From Deltaproteobacteria bacterium (GTDB lineage: Bacteria > Desulfobacterota > Desulfarculia > Adiutricales > Adiutricaceae), in contig JAISEL010000026.1 of the NCBI GenBank assembly GCA_031264185.1, positions 1 through 36,419 of the forward strand: a stretch of DNA of 36,419 nt, in the 5' to 3' direction. The notes under the pieces are model-generated. The model searched no databases. It saw nothing but the letters and a program-made list of their open reading frames with translations, and was not told the DNA's origin. Numbering within the stretch: the stretch's first letter is position 1; every line of letters starts with the position of its first letter. Shown here in pieces: positions 24,639-33,171 of the stretch. The position numbers and the translations under genes are program-made.

Positions 24639-26420
24639 TTATTCAGGAGTATCTTGAATTCGATCTGATTCCGTCTCTCCCGGATGGGTGAGACGAAACA
24701 GTTCCGGACTGTCCAGGACCGTGGTCTGTCCGTTTTTCTTAAAGACGCAGACCTTAATGCTGCTCTTCTCCAAGTTCACCGCCAAAGAGATGAGTACAGG
24801 CTTTTTGCCGTCTCCGCCATATTCGTTGGCCTGAATCTGGATCATGCCGTCCCGGGCGGCTTTCATGGCCTTACCGCTGCCCCGGGCTGTTTTCAGCTCA
24901 ATTATGTAAACCAGGCCCTTATACTTGACCTCCAAGTCGGCCCGGCCCCCGCTTGAATGCTTTTCAGCGCTGACCTCAGCTTCGGCTCCGTACAGAAAAG
25001 CGTATAAAGTACTCCGGCAGAAGCTCTCGCCTAACTGCTGACGCATAATTTCCATGTAACTCCGGTTTGAATTCCGGCCAGTTCCGTCCGGCGGCTTTTC
25101 CGCCTCCGCCCGGGCCATCCCGGCCGGAACGTCCGCGCTCATTTTCACTGCCATGGCCGCCTTCTGGTCCTGACAGGTCAGGCCGGTGTACATGCGCCAA
25201 AAAAGAACGACCATCTTCAGGACATCGCCTGCAGCCAGGCAGCCGCCCAAATTCAGCACAGCCTCCATGGCTTGAGTCTCAGAGGTGAAGCAGTTATCCA
25301 GAAACAGGGCCGACAGAGCGGCCCGGACTTCAAAATTAGGGTAGTCCAGAGAATAGGAGCCCAGGTCATCTTTACGCAGGGTCAGGTACCCGGCCGGAGG
25401 CGTTGAGCCGATTTCTCCGGGCGAATCGGTGAAATCACTGCTGATCCTAAGGCCGGAAAACTCTTCAACTGTGAGTTTTTGTCCTTGAGAAATTTCCTGA
25501 TGAAGGTGTTTGAGCCGTACCACGACCAGTATTTTTTAAATTCACTTTTGCTGAAGAAGAGGAGAGCGGAAAAGGGATTGTAGACTCGGGTCATCCCGTC
25601 AAAGGAAAAACCGTCATAGTATTCCCGGATATGATCCAAAAGCTTATTTTCGTCCATCCGCATTTTTTGGGCGGTCGCCTTGATGTAAGGGGCGAAATTG
25701 ACCTCCGGCTCTTCCTGGGTCAGACCCATGAAGGCGGCGAATTCAGGTCCAGTGGGGATATCCACCAGATTATTGAGAGGGGAAAAGACACCCGTGCCGT
25801 AAAACTTGGAGATCCCGGTGATAAAGACGAAGTCCAGGATCCCATCATTGGTTTTGATCATGGAATAGAAGCTTCGTATGGCCGGCCTCCCGAATGTCAT
25901 CAACCAGCCGCTCGTCATAGGTCAGTTCACGCCTCTGGATAAGGCTTAAAACAGGCGAGTCGTATTCATCAATCAGCAGGATGATATTTTGAGAGGCGGC
26001 CTGGCTGACATCCTTCAGCAAATTGGAAAAGGCGCCGGCCGCATCGTCCCATTGTAAGGTGACTTTGTACTGTTTAGCGATGCCCGTCAGGTATTTTCTT
26101 ATTTTTCCTTCCAGAACCTCCAGGCTTTTGCTGTTATTGAATTCGTTCATGTCCAGACGAATGACCGGTTTTGGGTTGAACTCAGGGGAATTCATGAATT
26201 CTTCGGCAGCCAAGCCTTTAAAAAGCTCCTGTTTCCCGGAATAGAAGGTCTCCAAGGCCGAGACGGTCAGGGATTTGCCGAAACGCCTGGGCCGGGCGCA
26301 AAAGACGACAGATCCCTTCTTCGGCAGCATGGGAAAATATTTCGTCTTATCCACATATATGCCATTCTTAGCCAATAGTTCATCAAAATCTTGTATCCCT
26401 GCAGGCAGTTCCTGTTCCAT
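24639..26420 (-). pseudogene. Broken AAA-ATPase/PD-(D/E)XK nuclease gene (copy 1)
   Basis: Three frame pieces align end to end with the intact copy at 28923-30689. Piece 1 (26420 to about 25880) has the start MEQELPAGIQDFDELLAKNG, Walker A in ARPRRFGKSLTV and Walker B ILLIDEYDSPV. Piece 2 (about 25880 to 25480) has DFVFITGISKF and YDGFSFDGMTRVYNPFSAL. Piece 3 has the C-terminal nuclease motif GRADLEVKYKGLVYIIELK. Breaks: a net +1 change near 25871-25888; one T lost from a run (five instead of six) at 25476-25480; and an in-frame 18-base loss near 25392 between two CCGGCC words. The promoter is still intact. Confidence 0.9.
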
Positions 26421-26465
26421 AAAATTCTCCTTTTGGCTTTAAGTCTGCGATATTATTGCCGGAAA

Positions 26466-26495
26466 ATAATATTATTAGCGGTGTTTATCTGCCAA
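26466..26495 (-). promoter_or_regulatory. Promoter of nuclease copy 1, shared with copy 2
   Basis: On the minus strand TTGGCA (26495-26490), 18 bases, TATTAT (26471-26466), 46 bases before the start. The same layout stands before copy 2 at 30737-30766, with conserved flanking bases. Confidence 0.5.
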
Positions 26496-26535
26496 ATGTC
26501 CTATTTGCGGACCGATGCCTAAATTTTTCGACTAA

Positions 26536-26760
26536 GGCCCAGGCTGCTATAACTTTTGGGGCTGCTCCGGCCGGGAGTGCAGGTCCGCCTGTAAAGACGA
26601 TGGCGGAAAACAGGGCCAGTTAAACGTCTCGAAGGACAAACAGCCGACCTCAGAGTTTAAGTGCAAATCATGCAAAAGCCCCCTCTGCCGCTGCCAGGGC
26701 CGCAGCCGGAAAACCGGCAAAGACCAGGCCGGATTTTTAATGGACGGTCAGATGACCGCC
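26536..26760 (+). pseudogene. Relic of topoisomerase-type zinc fingers
   Basis: One plus-strand frame without a start reads GCYNFWGCSGRECRSACKDD, then GGKQGQLNVSKDKQPTSEF, then KCKSCKSPLCRCQGRSRKTG and KDQAGF. The first part is the end of a zf-C4_Topoisom finger (Y-F-x-G-C-S-x-x-x-C). The second is the start of another (C-x2-C...RKTGKD). Fingers of this kind form the C-terminal tail of TopA/TopB-type topoisomerases. The finger is cut short, and the rest of the frame up to 26898 is not protein-like. It lies upstream of broken nuclease copy 1, inside a block that is absent from the flank of copy 2. Confidence 0.5.
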
Positions 26761-26877
26761 GATCTTAATGGCTTTCAGAAATCTGATTTTACTTTTATAT
26801 CTAATTGCTTATTAAATTTTATAATTAATAGTCTTAAGTCGATAAAGTTAAGGGGAAAAATTTTTATGCCTGAGGTC

Positions 26878-26935
26878 AATTTATCCTTGACAATCAATGT
26901 CTGACGTGGTAAATAAAAAGACTAAGAACTTTTAT
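26878..26935. repeat. Repeat flanking nuclease copy 1 (matches 30804-30861)
   Basis: TTATCCTTGACAATCAATG, then GGTAAATA and AAAGACT, occur in the same order here and at 30804-30861. It is the upstream flank of the duplicated nuclease unit. Here it is about 460 bases from the gene start, in the other copy about 120. Confidence 0.7.
26887..26915 (+). promoter_or_regulatory. Putative outward promoter in the duplicated flank, copy 1
   Basis: TTGACA (26887-26892), 17 bases, TAAATA (26910-26915), reading away from the nuclease gene towards the small secreted protein at 27286. The -35, spacing and -10 are unchanged in copy 2. Confidence 0.45.
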
Positions 26936-27030
26936 ATGCCATAAGTATCACATTTTAAAACAATTATGTTCTGATTTGCGGTATAACTGGCCCTTCTTCA
27001 GTCGGTTTTCCGAAGTCTAATATTTAGATA

Positions 27031-27116
27031 GTGCTATAACTATAACTTTTGTGGCTGTTCCGACTGGGAGTGTAAAGACGATGGCTGAAAACCGGGCCAG
27101 TTAAACGTCCCGGAGA
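27031..27116 (+). pseudogene. Second topoisomerase zinc-finger relic
   Basis: The frame CYNFCGCSDWECKDDG, a stop, then KPGQLNVP repeats the first relic (about 26545-26634) at both DNA and protein level, minus about ten bases. The stop replaces a Gly codon. Together the two show a decayed tandem array of fingers or two insertions of one fragment. Confidence 0.45.
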
Positions 27117-27285
27117 TGCGTTTGTAATGACGCGGCAGAGGCAGGCAGTTTCTAGCCCGATCTTTGCTGCTTTTCACGGCAGGGCGTTTTTGTTTTCGCA
27201 GAGACATAGGTTTTTTGGGGCTTTGCCTAGTTTTCGAATATTGCAGGAAGGAACGCTCTCTTTCCCTATAACCAAGGAGTGCCGA

Positions 27286-27504
27286 ATGAAATTCAGAAAC
27301 ATTATCTCCGCTGCCGCTGCATTGACTTTGCTTGCGGCAGGGGTAGCTTTCGCCGCCATGTCGTATGAATGCTGGTCCTACAGAAGCGGCAAACCGGATA
27401 AAATGGTTCATGTGTCGGCGAATAACAATGATCAAGCTGTAGGGCTGGCCTGCGAAAAATTCAAAAAACTGGGTATCCGCTACGATTACGTCAAATGCAA
27501 ATAA
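27286..27504 (+). CDS. Small secreted protein with three cysteines
   Basis: The protein has 72 residues from ATG 27286 with AAGGAG nine bases upstream. A longer frame from 27127 lacks such a site. It has a clean signal peptide: MKFRNIISAAAALTLLAAGV, cleavage after AFA near residue 23. The mature part is about 49 residues with Cys in YECWSY, LACEKF and the C-terminal VKCK. It is basic and soluble, so periplasmic or exported. I do not recognise the family. It is intact although all neighbours are broken, which suggests it is still under selection or recently acquired. A sigma-70-like promoter at 26887 points to it. Confidence 0.75.
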   Translation: MKFRNIISAAAALTLLAAGVAFAAMSYECWSYRSGKPDKMVHVSANNNDQAVGLACEKFKKLGIRYDYVKCK

Positions 27505-27575
27505 GGAAAGGGGAAATGAAAACACGCATGGGGAGACTCTTCGTTCCCGGCCCTTACACTGCGCTTCGGCAGCGC

Positions 27576-28166
27576 TTAGGTCAAATTCAGGTCATTGCAG
27601 AGGTCGTCAATCTCTTCCCTTTCGACTCCGATATATCTTAAGGTAGTGCCGCTTTGGGAATGGTTCAGCATCTTCTGGATCATGCCCGCGTTACGGCCGG
27701 TTTTTTAGTACATGTGGCAGCCGAAAGTCTTTCTCAGCGAATGGTGCCCAAATTAGGCAGTCCGACCGTCCTGCCGGCTTCGGTGATGATTTGACGGGCG
27801 CTTTGCCGGATTATGTGGGCTTCAGGCCTTTATTGGACAGCAGCAGCGGCGAATTTTGCAGCATCGGGCCTCTTTCGGCGGACCTGACCTTCAAGTACTC
27901 TTTCAGGGCTTTATGGACGGCCGGATTAATGGGCACGGAGCGGGTCCTGCCGGTTTTTTCCCCTTTGAGGGCAATAAGGGCTTTAATTTGGGCGGCGGAG
28001 TCCAGGACATCGGCCAGGGTAAGATGAGGACATTGCCGATTCGCAGGGCGGTGTTGACTCCCAGAACGAAATAGCAGGCGTTTCTGGCTCCGTTGTGGCC
28101 GGACTTCAAAAGCTGGATTATTTGGGCTGTTTTTTTTCCGGTCACGGATGGAGGGACTTCTTTCAT
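27576..28166 (-). pseudogene. Decayed tyrosine recombinase (XerC/D-type integrase)
   Basis: The pieces in order are MKEVPPSVTGKKTAQIIQLL and NGARNACYFVLGVNTALRIG (first catalytic Arg); in the next frame LADVLDSAAQIKALIALKG and RTRSVPINPAVHKALKEYL; then RQIITEAGRTVGLPNLGT; then HSLRKTFGCHMY (His and second Arg). Last come IQKMLNHSQSGTTLRYIGVE (His and nucleophile Tyr) and a stop. There are at least three frameshifts and two in-frame stops. The unit is about 197 codons, the size of catalytic-core-only integrases. No attachment site could be defined. Confidence 0.85.
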
Positions 28167-28209
28167 GGAGTCACAGCCCTAATTTTTCCCTCAACCTGAT
28201 TTACAGAAT

Positions 28210-28882
28210 CTATTTCTCTCCATTCGAAAAATAATCAATAAGTATTTTAGCCTCAGCATTCCCCTGTTCCGCAGCCTGACGTAACAGTTTTTGCACCTTA
28301 GTTTTGGTTGGGGATGCTCCGTCTCCGGTAAAAAGAAGAACAGTCAGGCAGCGTTTAGCTTAGGAACTGCCTTGTTCAGCGGCCAGGCTAAACAATTTAA
28401 TGGCTTCATCTTCATCTTCATCTTGGTCTGCTCCGTCACCATGAGCTACATATTGCCTAGGGTGACTAGAGTTTCCGGATTCCCCTGTTCAACGGCCAGG
28501 CGATACCATTTCACAGCTTCAGCTTTGCCTTGGATTATATCAAGCCATGATAATATATGTTGCCTAATGCAAACTGCGCCTGTGCATGCCCCTTTTCAGC
28601 GGCCAGATTAAACCATTTTCGTGCCTCATTTTTGTTTTCGGGTGTTCCGATTCCGGCAAGATACATCAGCCCAGACTGTTTTGAGCTTCAACATGCCTCT
28701 GTTCAGCAGCCAGACGATACCATTTTACCGCTTCAGCTTTGTTTTCGGCTGCTCCATCACCATTAAAAAAACATATCGCCGATGTCCTGCATGGCCTCAG
28801 CGGAATTCTGTTCAGTCGCCAGACGGTACAGCTCCGCCAATTTTGCTGTGAGAGCAGCAACAGCATCATCTTTATTATGCAT
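28210..28882 (-). pseudogene. Decayed Sel1-repeat (TPR-like) protein gene
   Basis: It starts at ATG 28882 (MHNKDDAVAALTAKLAELYR) and breaks in a T run (DIGDMFF then stop). In shifted frames it continues with NGDGAAENKAEAVKWYRLAA and EQRHVEAQNSLG. It then shows four to five further Sel1 units (W..LAAE.GHA.AQ..LG), ending LLRQAAEQGNAEAKILIDYF and a stop at 28210. Several frameshifts are present. Sel1 proteins mediate protein contacts, often at the host or cell surface. It lies directly after the intact nuclease gene on the same strand. Confidence 0.85.
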
Positions 28883-28922
28883 TTATAACCTTTCTTCCAT
28901 AGCAGGCAGCAATTTAGCCATT

Positions 28923-30689
28923 TTAATCTGATTCCGTCTCTCCCGGATGGGTGAGCCGGAACACTTCCTGGCTGTCCAGGACAGCGGTTTTTCCGTTTTT
29001 CTTGAAGACGCAGGCCTCAATGTTGCTTTTCTCCAGGTTCACTGCCAAAGAGATGAGGATAGGCTTTTCATCGGCCCCTCCGTAGTCACGGGTCTGGATC
29101 TGGGCCATGCCGTCCCGGGCGGCTTTCACGGCCTTACCGCTGCCCCGGGCGGTTTTCAGCTCAATAATGTAAATCAGCCCTTTATACTTGACCTCCAAAT
29201 CGGCCCGGCCCACGCTTGAATGCTTTTCAGCGCTGACCTCAGCTTCGGCCCCGCACAGAAAAGCGTATAAGACGCTCCGATAGAAGCTTTCGCCCAGCTG
29301 CTGGCGCATAGTTTCCAGGTAACTCTGGTTCGGATTTTTGTCGGTCCCTTCCGGCGGCTTTTCCGCCTCCGCCTGAACGATTCCTGCCAGAACATCTAAG
29401 CTCATTTTTACGGCCATGGCCGCCTTATGGTCCTGATAGGTCAGGCCGGCGTACATGCGCCAAAAAAGAACGATCATCTTAAGGACATCGCCGGCGGCCA
29501 GGCAGTCGCCCAAATTCAGCACAGCCTCCATGGCTTGAGTCTCAGAGGCGAAACAGTTGTCCAGGAACAGAGCCGACAGAGCGGCCCGGACTTCAAAGTT
29601 AGGATAGTCCAGAGAATAGGAGCCCAGATTATCTTTGCGCAGGGTCAGGTACCCGGCCTGATAAAGGAATCCGGCCGGAGGCGTTGAGCCGATTTCTCCG
29701 GGCGAATCGGCGAAATCACTGCTGATCCTAAGGCCGGAAAACTCTTCAACCGTAAGTTTTTTGTCCTTGAGAAATTTTCTTATGAAAGTGTTGGAACCGG
29801 ACCACGGCCAGTATTTTTTAAATGCGCCTTTACTGAAGAAGAGCAAAGTGGAGAAGGGGTTGTAGACCCGGGTCTCTCCGTCAAAGGAAAAACCGTCGTA
29901 GTAATCCCGGATATGATCCAAAAGCTCATTTTCGTCCATCCGCATTTTTTGGGCGGTCGCCTTGATATACGGGGCGAAATTGACCTCCAGCTCTTCCTGG
30001 GTCAGACCCATGAAGGCGGCGAATTCAGGTTCAGTGGAGATATCCACCAGATTATTGAGAGCGGAAAAGACCCCCATGCCGGAAAACTTGGAGATCCCGG
30101 TGATGAAGACGAAGTCCAGATGCTCGTCATCGGCTTTAATTAAGGAATAGAAGTCCCGCATGTACTCACGGGTGTCTTCAACCAGCCTATGGTCGCAGGT
30201 CAGTTCCTTTTGGATGAACCTTATGACGGGGGCGTCGTATTCGTCTATCAGCAAGATGATTCTCTGGGAGAAGGCTGCATGGATATCTTCCATCAGGCAG
30301 GAAAAAATACTCCCAGGATTGGCGCCTCTGGCGGCAATTTTATGACGTTTAGCGATGGATTCCAGACGAAGACTTAATCTTTCTTTAAGAACCTCCAGGC
30401 CTTCGCTGTTCGCGATTCTGCTCATGTCCAGATGAATGACCGGTTTGGGGGTGAATTCGGGGGAATTCATGAATTCCCCGGCAGCCAGGCTTTTAAAAAG
30501 CTCCTTCCTCCCGGAATAGAAGGCCTCCATGGCTGAGACGGTCAGAGACTTGCCGAAGCGTCTGGGCCGGGCGCAAAAGACGACGGAGCCCTTCTTAGGC
30601 AGCATGGGAAAATACTTCGTCTTATCCACATATACGCCGCTCTTAGCCAATAGTTTATCAAAGTCCTGTATCCCAGCGGGCAGTTCCAT
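28923..30689 (-). CDS. AAA-ATPase-like/PD-(D/E)XK nuclease family protein (intact copy 2)
   Basis: The protein has 588 residues. It starts MELPAGIQDFDKLLAKSGVY with AGGAG eleven bases upstream. The N-terminal AAA-ATPase-like domain (PF09820 type) has Walker A in FCARPRRFGKSLTVSAM (about residues 36-50), Walker B in IILLIDEYDAPV, then DFVFITGISKFSGMGVFSAL. The C-terminal DUF1703-type PD-(D/E)XK nuclease has GRADLEVKYKGLIYIIELKT, with Asp, Glu and Lys of the active site. This family occurs in many paralogues in anaerobes of gut habitats. It is thought to be mobile or defence related, but the function is not known. A broken paralogue lies at 24639-26420. Confidence 0.92.
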   Translation of the reverse strand: MELPAGIQDFDKLLAKSGVYVDKTKYFPMLPKKGSVVFCARPRRFGKSLTVSAMEAFYSGRKELFKSLAAGEFMNSPEFTPKPVIHLDMSRIANSEGLEVLKERLSLRLESIAKRHKIAARGANPGSIFSCLMEDIHAAFSQRIILLIDEYDAPVIRFIQKELTCDHRLVEDTREYMRDFYSLIKADDEHLDFVFITGISKFSGMGVFSALNNLVDISTEPEFAAFMGLTQEELEVNFAPYIKATAQKMRMDENELLDHIRDYYDGFSFDGETRVYNPFSTLLFFSKGAFKKYWPWSGSNTFIRKFLKDKKLTVEEFSGLRISSDFADSPGEIGSTPPAGFLYQAGYLTLRKDNLGSYSLDYPNFEVRAALSALFLDNCFASETQAMEAVLNLGDCLAAGDVLKMIVLFWRMYAGLTYQDHKAAMAVKMSLDVLAGIVQAEAEKPPEGTDKNPNQSYLETMRQQLGESFYRSVLYAFLCGAEAEVSAEKHSSVGRADLEVKYKGLIYIIELKTARGSGKAVKAARDGMAQIQTRDYGGADEKPILISLAVNLEKSNIEACVFKKNGKTAVLDSQEVFRLTHPGETESD

Positions 30690-30736
30690 ATCTTTACTCC
30701 TATCGGCTTTAAGTCCGCGATATGATTATCATAAAT

Positions 30737-30766
30737 AATATATCACTAGTGATGTTGCTCTGCCAA
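30737..30766 (-). promoter_or_regulatory. Promoter of the intact nuclease gene
   Basis: On the minus strand TTGGCA (30766-30761), 18 bases, TATATT (30742-30737), 48 bases before the start. Same geometry as copy 1. Confidence 0.55.
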
Positions 30767-30803
30767 ATATCCTCTCTGCCAAAACAATTTAAAGTCAGAG
30801 GTT

Positions 30804-30861
30804 CATTTATCCTTGACAATCAATGCCGGGCGCGGTAAATATAAAGACTGGAAAATTTTTA
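30804..30861. repeat. Repeat flanking nuclease copy 2
   Basis: It matches 26878-26935 (TTATCCTTGACAATCAATG, GGTAAATA, AAAGACT), and is the edge of the duplicated unit. Confidence 0.7.
30813..30841 (+). promoter_or_regulatory. Putative outward promoter in the duplicated flank, copy 2
   Basis: TTGACA (30813-30818), 17 bases, TAAATA (30836-30841), pointing towards the two-partner secretion genes. A transcript from here would cross the CT repeat. Confidence 0.45.
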
Positions 30862-31098
30862 CATATAAAGTATAATTTATATAAACTATTATATTGTTAA
30901 ATGAGATCCAATAGGCTCTTTTTTCCTCGGGTTCACGTAATTTCGTCTTATTCAGACGCTAAAGTCCGGACGGTTTTTAAGTCCGGTGATACTGGTCAGC
31001 TTTAAAACACTGGCTGGAAATTTTTATTGGCGATAAATTTTATGACCCCAAAACAGCTGAACAGACACGAGGATAATTTTGCGTATGGCATGATTCTT

Positions 31099-31170
<72 letters not shown>

Positions 31171-31205
31171 AAAATTATCTAATAAACTTCAAAACAGGAA
31201 GATTC

Positions 31206-31234
31206 TTACCGGATCTTTTCCAAAGTACTAAAAT
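31206..31234 (+). promoter_or_regulatory. Putative promoter of the two-partner secretion operon
   Basis: TTACCG (31206-31211), 17 bases, TAAAAT (31229-31234), starting 37 bases after the CT repeat. The -10 matches five of six and the -35 only three of six, so an activator may be needed. Confidence 0.35.
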
Positions 31235-31292
31235 ATTTTCCGGCCACAATTCTTTTTTATTGGGTCCGGCCAGAAGTAACGCATTAAATCGC

Positions 31293-31315
31293 GCAGGTTC
31301 AGACCTTCAACCTGC
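31293..31315 (+). promoter_or_regulatory. Stem-loop in the leader of the transporter gene
   Basis: GCAGGTT (31293-31299), 9-base loop, AACCTGC (31309-31315), about 70 bases before the start codon. No T tract follows, so it is not a terminator. It may affect mRNA stability or translation. Confidence 0.35.
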
Positions 31316-31387
31316 TGAGAGGCAGGATCCGGCCTTGATCGCCGGTGTGCGTGAATTTTATGCTCAGCCGGATAAAGCAATGGAATA

Positions 31388-33124
31388 ATGCCTAATTTAT
31401 TGTTTATATGTAAATTGACATATGGCAATTTGCCATGCCTGATTGCCGCTTTCTCCGTCCTCTTCTTCGCTTCCGCATTTATCTGCCCGAATTCGGCTCA
31501 GGCCCAGACAGATCCCGGCACCGGAGTGGATGTGCTCGATCGTGATTCCAGGCAGGCCCCTCCGGAGCCCTTATCAAGGCCCAGGATAGCCATCGGCCAG
31601 CCGGAAGGCGCCGAGTCCGCCTTTGACACGAGCGCCCAATTCAGGCTGGCCTCCATTGAGGTGGAAGGATCTGCCGTCTTCAGCTCTCAGGAGCTGACCG
31701 CCCCATATGCAGAGCAAATCGGCCGCCAAATAAGCCTTGGCGATCTGAAGCGCATGGCGGATGAGATGAGCGCCAAATACCGCGAGGCCGGCTACATCCT
31801 CTCCCGGGTCATCATTCCGGCACAGGAGCTCGATCCGCAAGGGGCTAATGTCAAACTGGCAGCCGCAGAAGGTTTTCTGGGCGCAATCTCCTGGCAGGGC
31901 GATCCGAAGCTGATTGAAAAGGTTTCGGCCTACTTTTCAGCCTCCCGGACGAAACTGTTAGCCATGAGGCCCCTGCAGTACGCCGCCTTGGAGCGGGCCG
32001 TAAACCTTTTGAGCGACGTGCCCGGACTTACTGTTTCAACTACGTTTGCCAAAAGCGCTGTCCCCGGCGCCTCGGACTTGGTCATAAACGTCCGGCATAA
32101 AATTATGGAAGGCTATCTGAGCTCTGGAAATACCGGAACCCAGTCCGCCGGTCCCTGGCTGATTTCGGCCGGCGCCTCCTTTGCCGGAATTCCGTTTGTC
32201 GGCGGCCGGACCAGCTTAAGCTACAGCCAGGCTTGGGACTGGCGGGAATATTACTCTTTAAGCATAGCCCACCGGCATCTGTGGGCAAGCGGATTCTCGC
32301 TTTCGGCTTCCTACTCCTTCAGCGAAAGCCAAAAGCCCGGCACTGATTTCGCCAAGCTTTTCGACCACGCCACCAAAAGCGACACCTACACCCTGGGAGC
32401 CGGCTACCAGCTCATCAGGGGACGTGACCTCAATCTCAGCCTGGGAGCGATCTACACCCATCGCGACAGCCGGGCCGAACTTCTGGGGGCTCCGTACACT
32501 GAAGACAAGCTCCGCTCTCTCGCCTTTGACATCAATTTCGACTTTTCCGATGAGATGGGCGGGGTCACCCAGGTTATCCCCTCAGTGACTTTGGGGCTCG
32601 ATTCCTTCGGCGCGACCGACCGTGATCCCCGGTCCTCCTCTCCACTGGCTCCGGCCAGCTACAGCCGCGTGAATCTCTATATTGCGCGCCAGCAAAGCCT
32701 CCCTCTGGACTTCAGCCTGGCCGCCAGCGGGGAAATTCAGCTGGCCGGAACTGTCCTCCCTTCCTACGAGCAGTTCTCACTGGGCGGCCAGCTTTTTGGC
32801 CGGGGCTATGACCCAGGGATCCTGGAGGGCGACAACGGAGCTGCCGGTTCTTTGGAGCTTCGCAGGCCCTGGAGGCTTTCGGAGCTGACAGTAATGCCTT
32901 ACGTTTTCATAGACGGGGGCACGGTCTGGACCAAAGGCCGGACAGACGGAGTTGACCCGCACGCCGAGCTGTCTTCGGCCGGCCTGGGGCTGAGGCTTTC
33001 CAGCCAGTCCGAAGCCCTGCCGATCTCTGGTTTCAGTCTGAACGTCTTTGTCGCCAAACCGCTGAAAGCCGTTGACAATAATTCATCGGCCCGCTGGGCG
33101 GGCTTGCTGTCCTTTAATTTTTAA
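31388..33124 (+). CDS. Two-partner secretion transporter TpsB (FhaC/ShlB family)
   Basis: The protein has 578 residues. A signal peptide ends after AQA near residue 40. A Pro/Arg-rich linker is followed by a POTRA domain, FRLASIEVEGSAVFSSQEL (about residues 78-150) with RMADEMSAKYREAGYILSRV. The rest is a 16-strand barrel. The family's conserved elements are seen: GRGYDPGILEGDNGAAGSLE, PYVFIDGGTVW, and a C-terminal strand ending WAGLLSFNF with terminal Phe for outer-membrane insertion. It exports the partner encoded 47 bases downstream. Start ATG 31388 has only a weak ribosome site, so expression may be low or controlled. Confidence 0.93.
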   Translation: MPNLLFICKLTYGNLPCLIAAFSVLFFASAFICPNSAQAQTDPGTGVDVLDRDSRQAPPEPLSRPRIAIGQPEGAESAFDTSAQFRLASIEVEGSAVFSSQELTAPYAEQIGRQISLGDLKRMADEMSAKYREAGYILSRVIIPAQELDPQGANVKLAAAEGFLGAISWQGDPKLIEKVSAYFSASRTKLLAMRPLQYAALERAVNLLSDVPGLTVSTTFAKSAVPGASDLVINVRHKIMEGYLSSGNTGTQSAGPWLISAGASFAGIPFVGGRTSLSYSQAWDWREYYSLSIAHRHLWASGFSLSASYSFSESQKPGTDFAKLFDHATKSDTYTLGAGYQLIRGRDLNLSLGAIYTHRDSRAELLGAPYTEDKLRSLAFDINFDFSDEMGGVTQVIPSVTLGLDSFGATDRDPRSSSPLAPASYSRVNLYIARQQSLPLDFSLAASGEIQLAGTVLPSYEQFSLGGQLFGRGYDPGILEGDNGAAGSLELRRPWRLSELTVMPYVFIDGGTVWTKGRTDGVDPHAELSSAGLGLRLSSQSEALPISGFSLNVFVAKPLKAVDNNSSARWAGLLSFNF

Positions 33125-33171
33125 GAATATTCGCCTTTCTGCCAAATAATTTAACTCCCCTGAGGTGCCCT

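Noticed and set aside
24639-28882. CRISPR array or defence island
   Set aside because: The repeats here are paralogous genes and decayed fragments. There are no short evenly spaced repeats with unique spacers and no cas genes.
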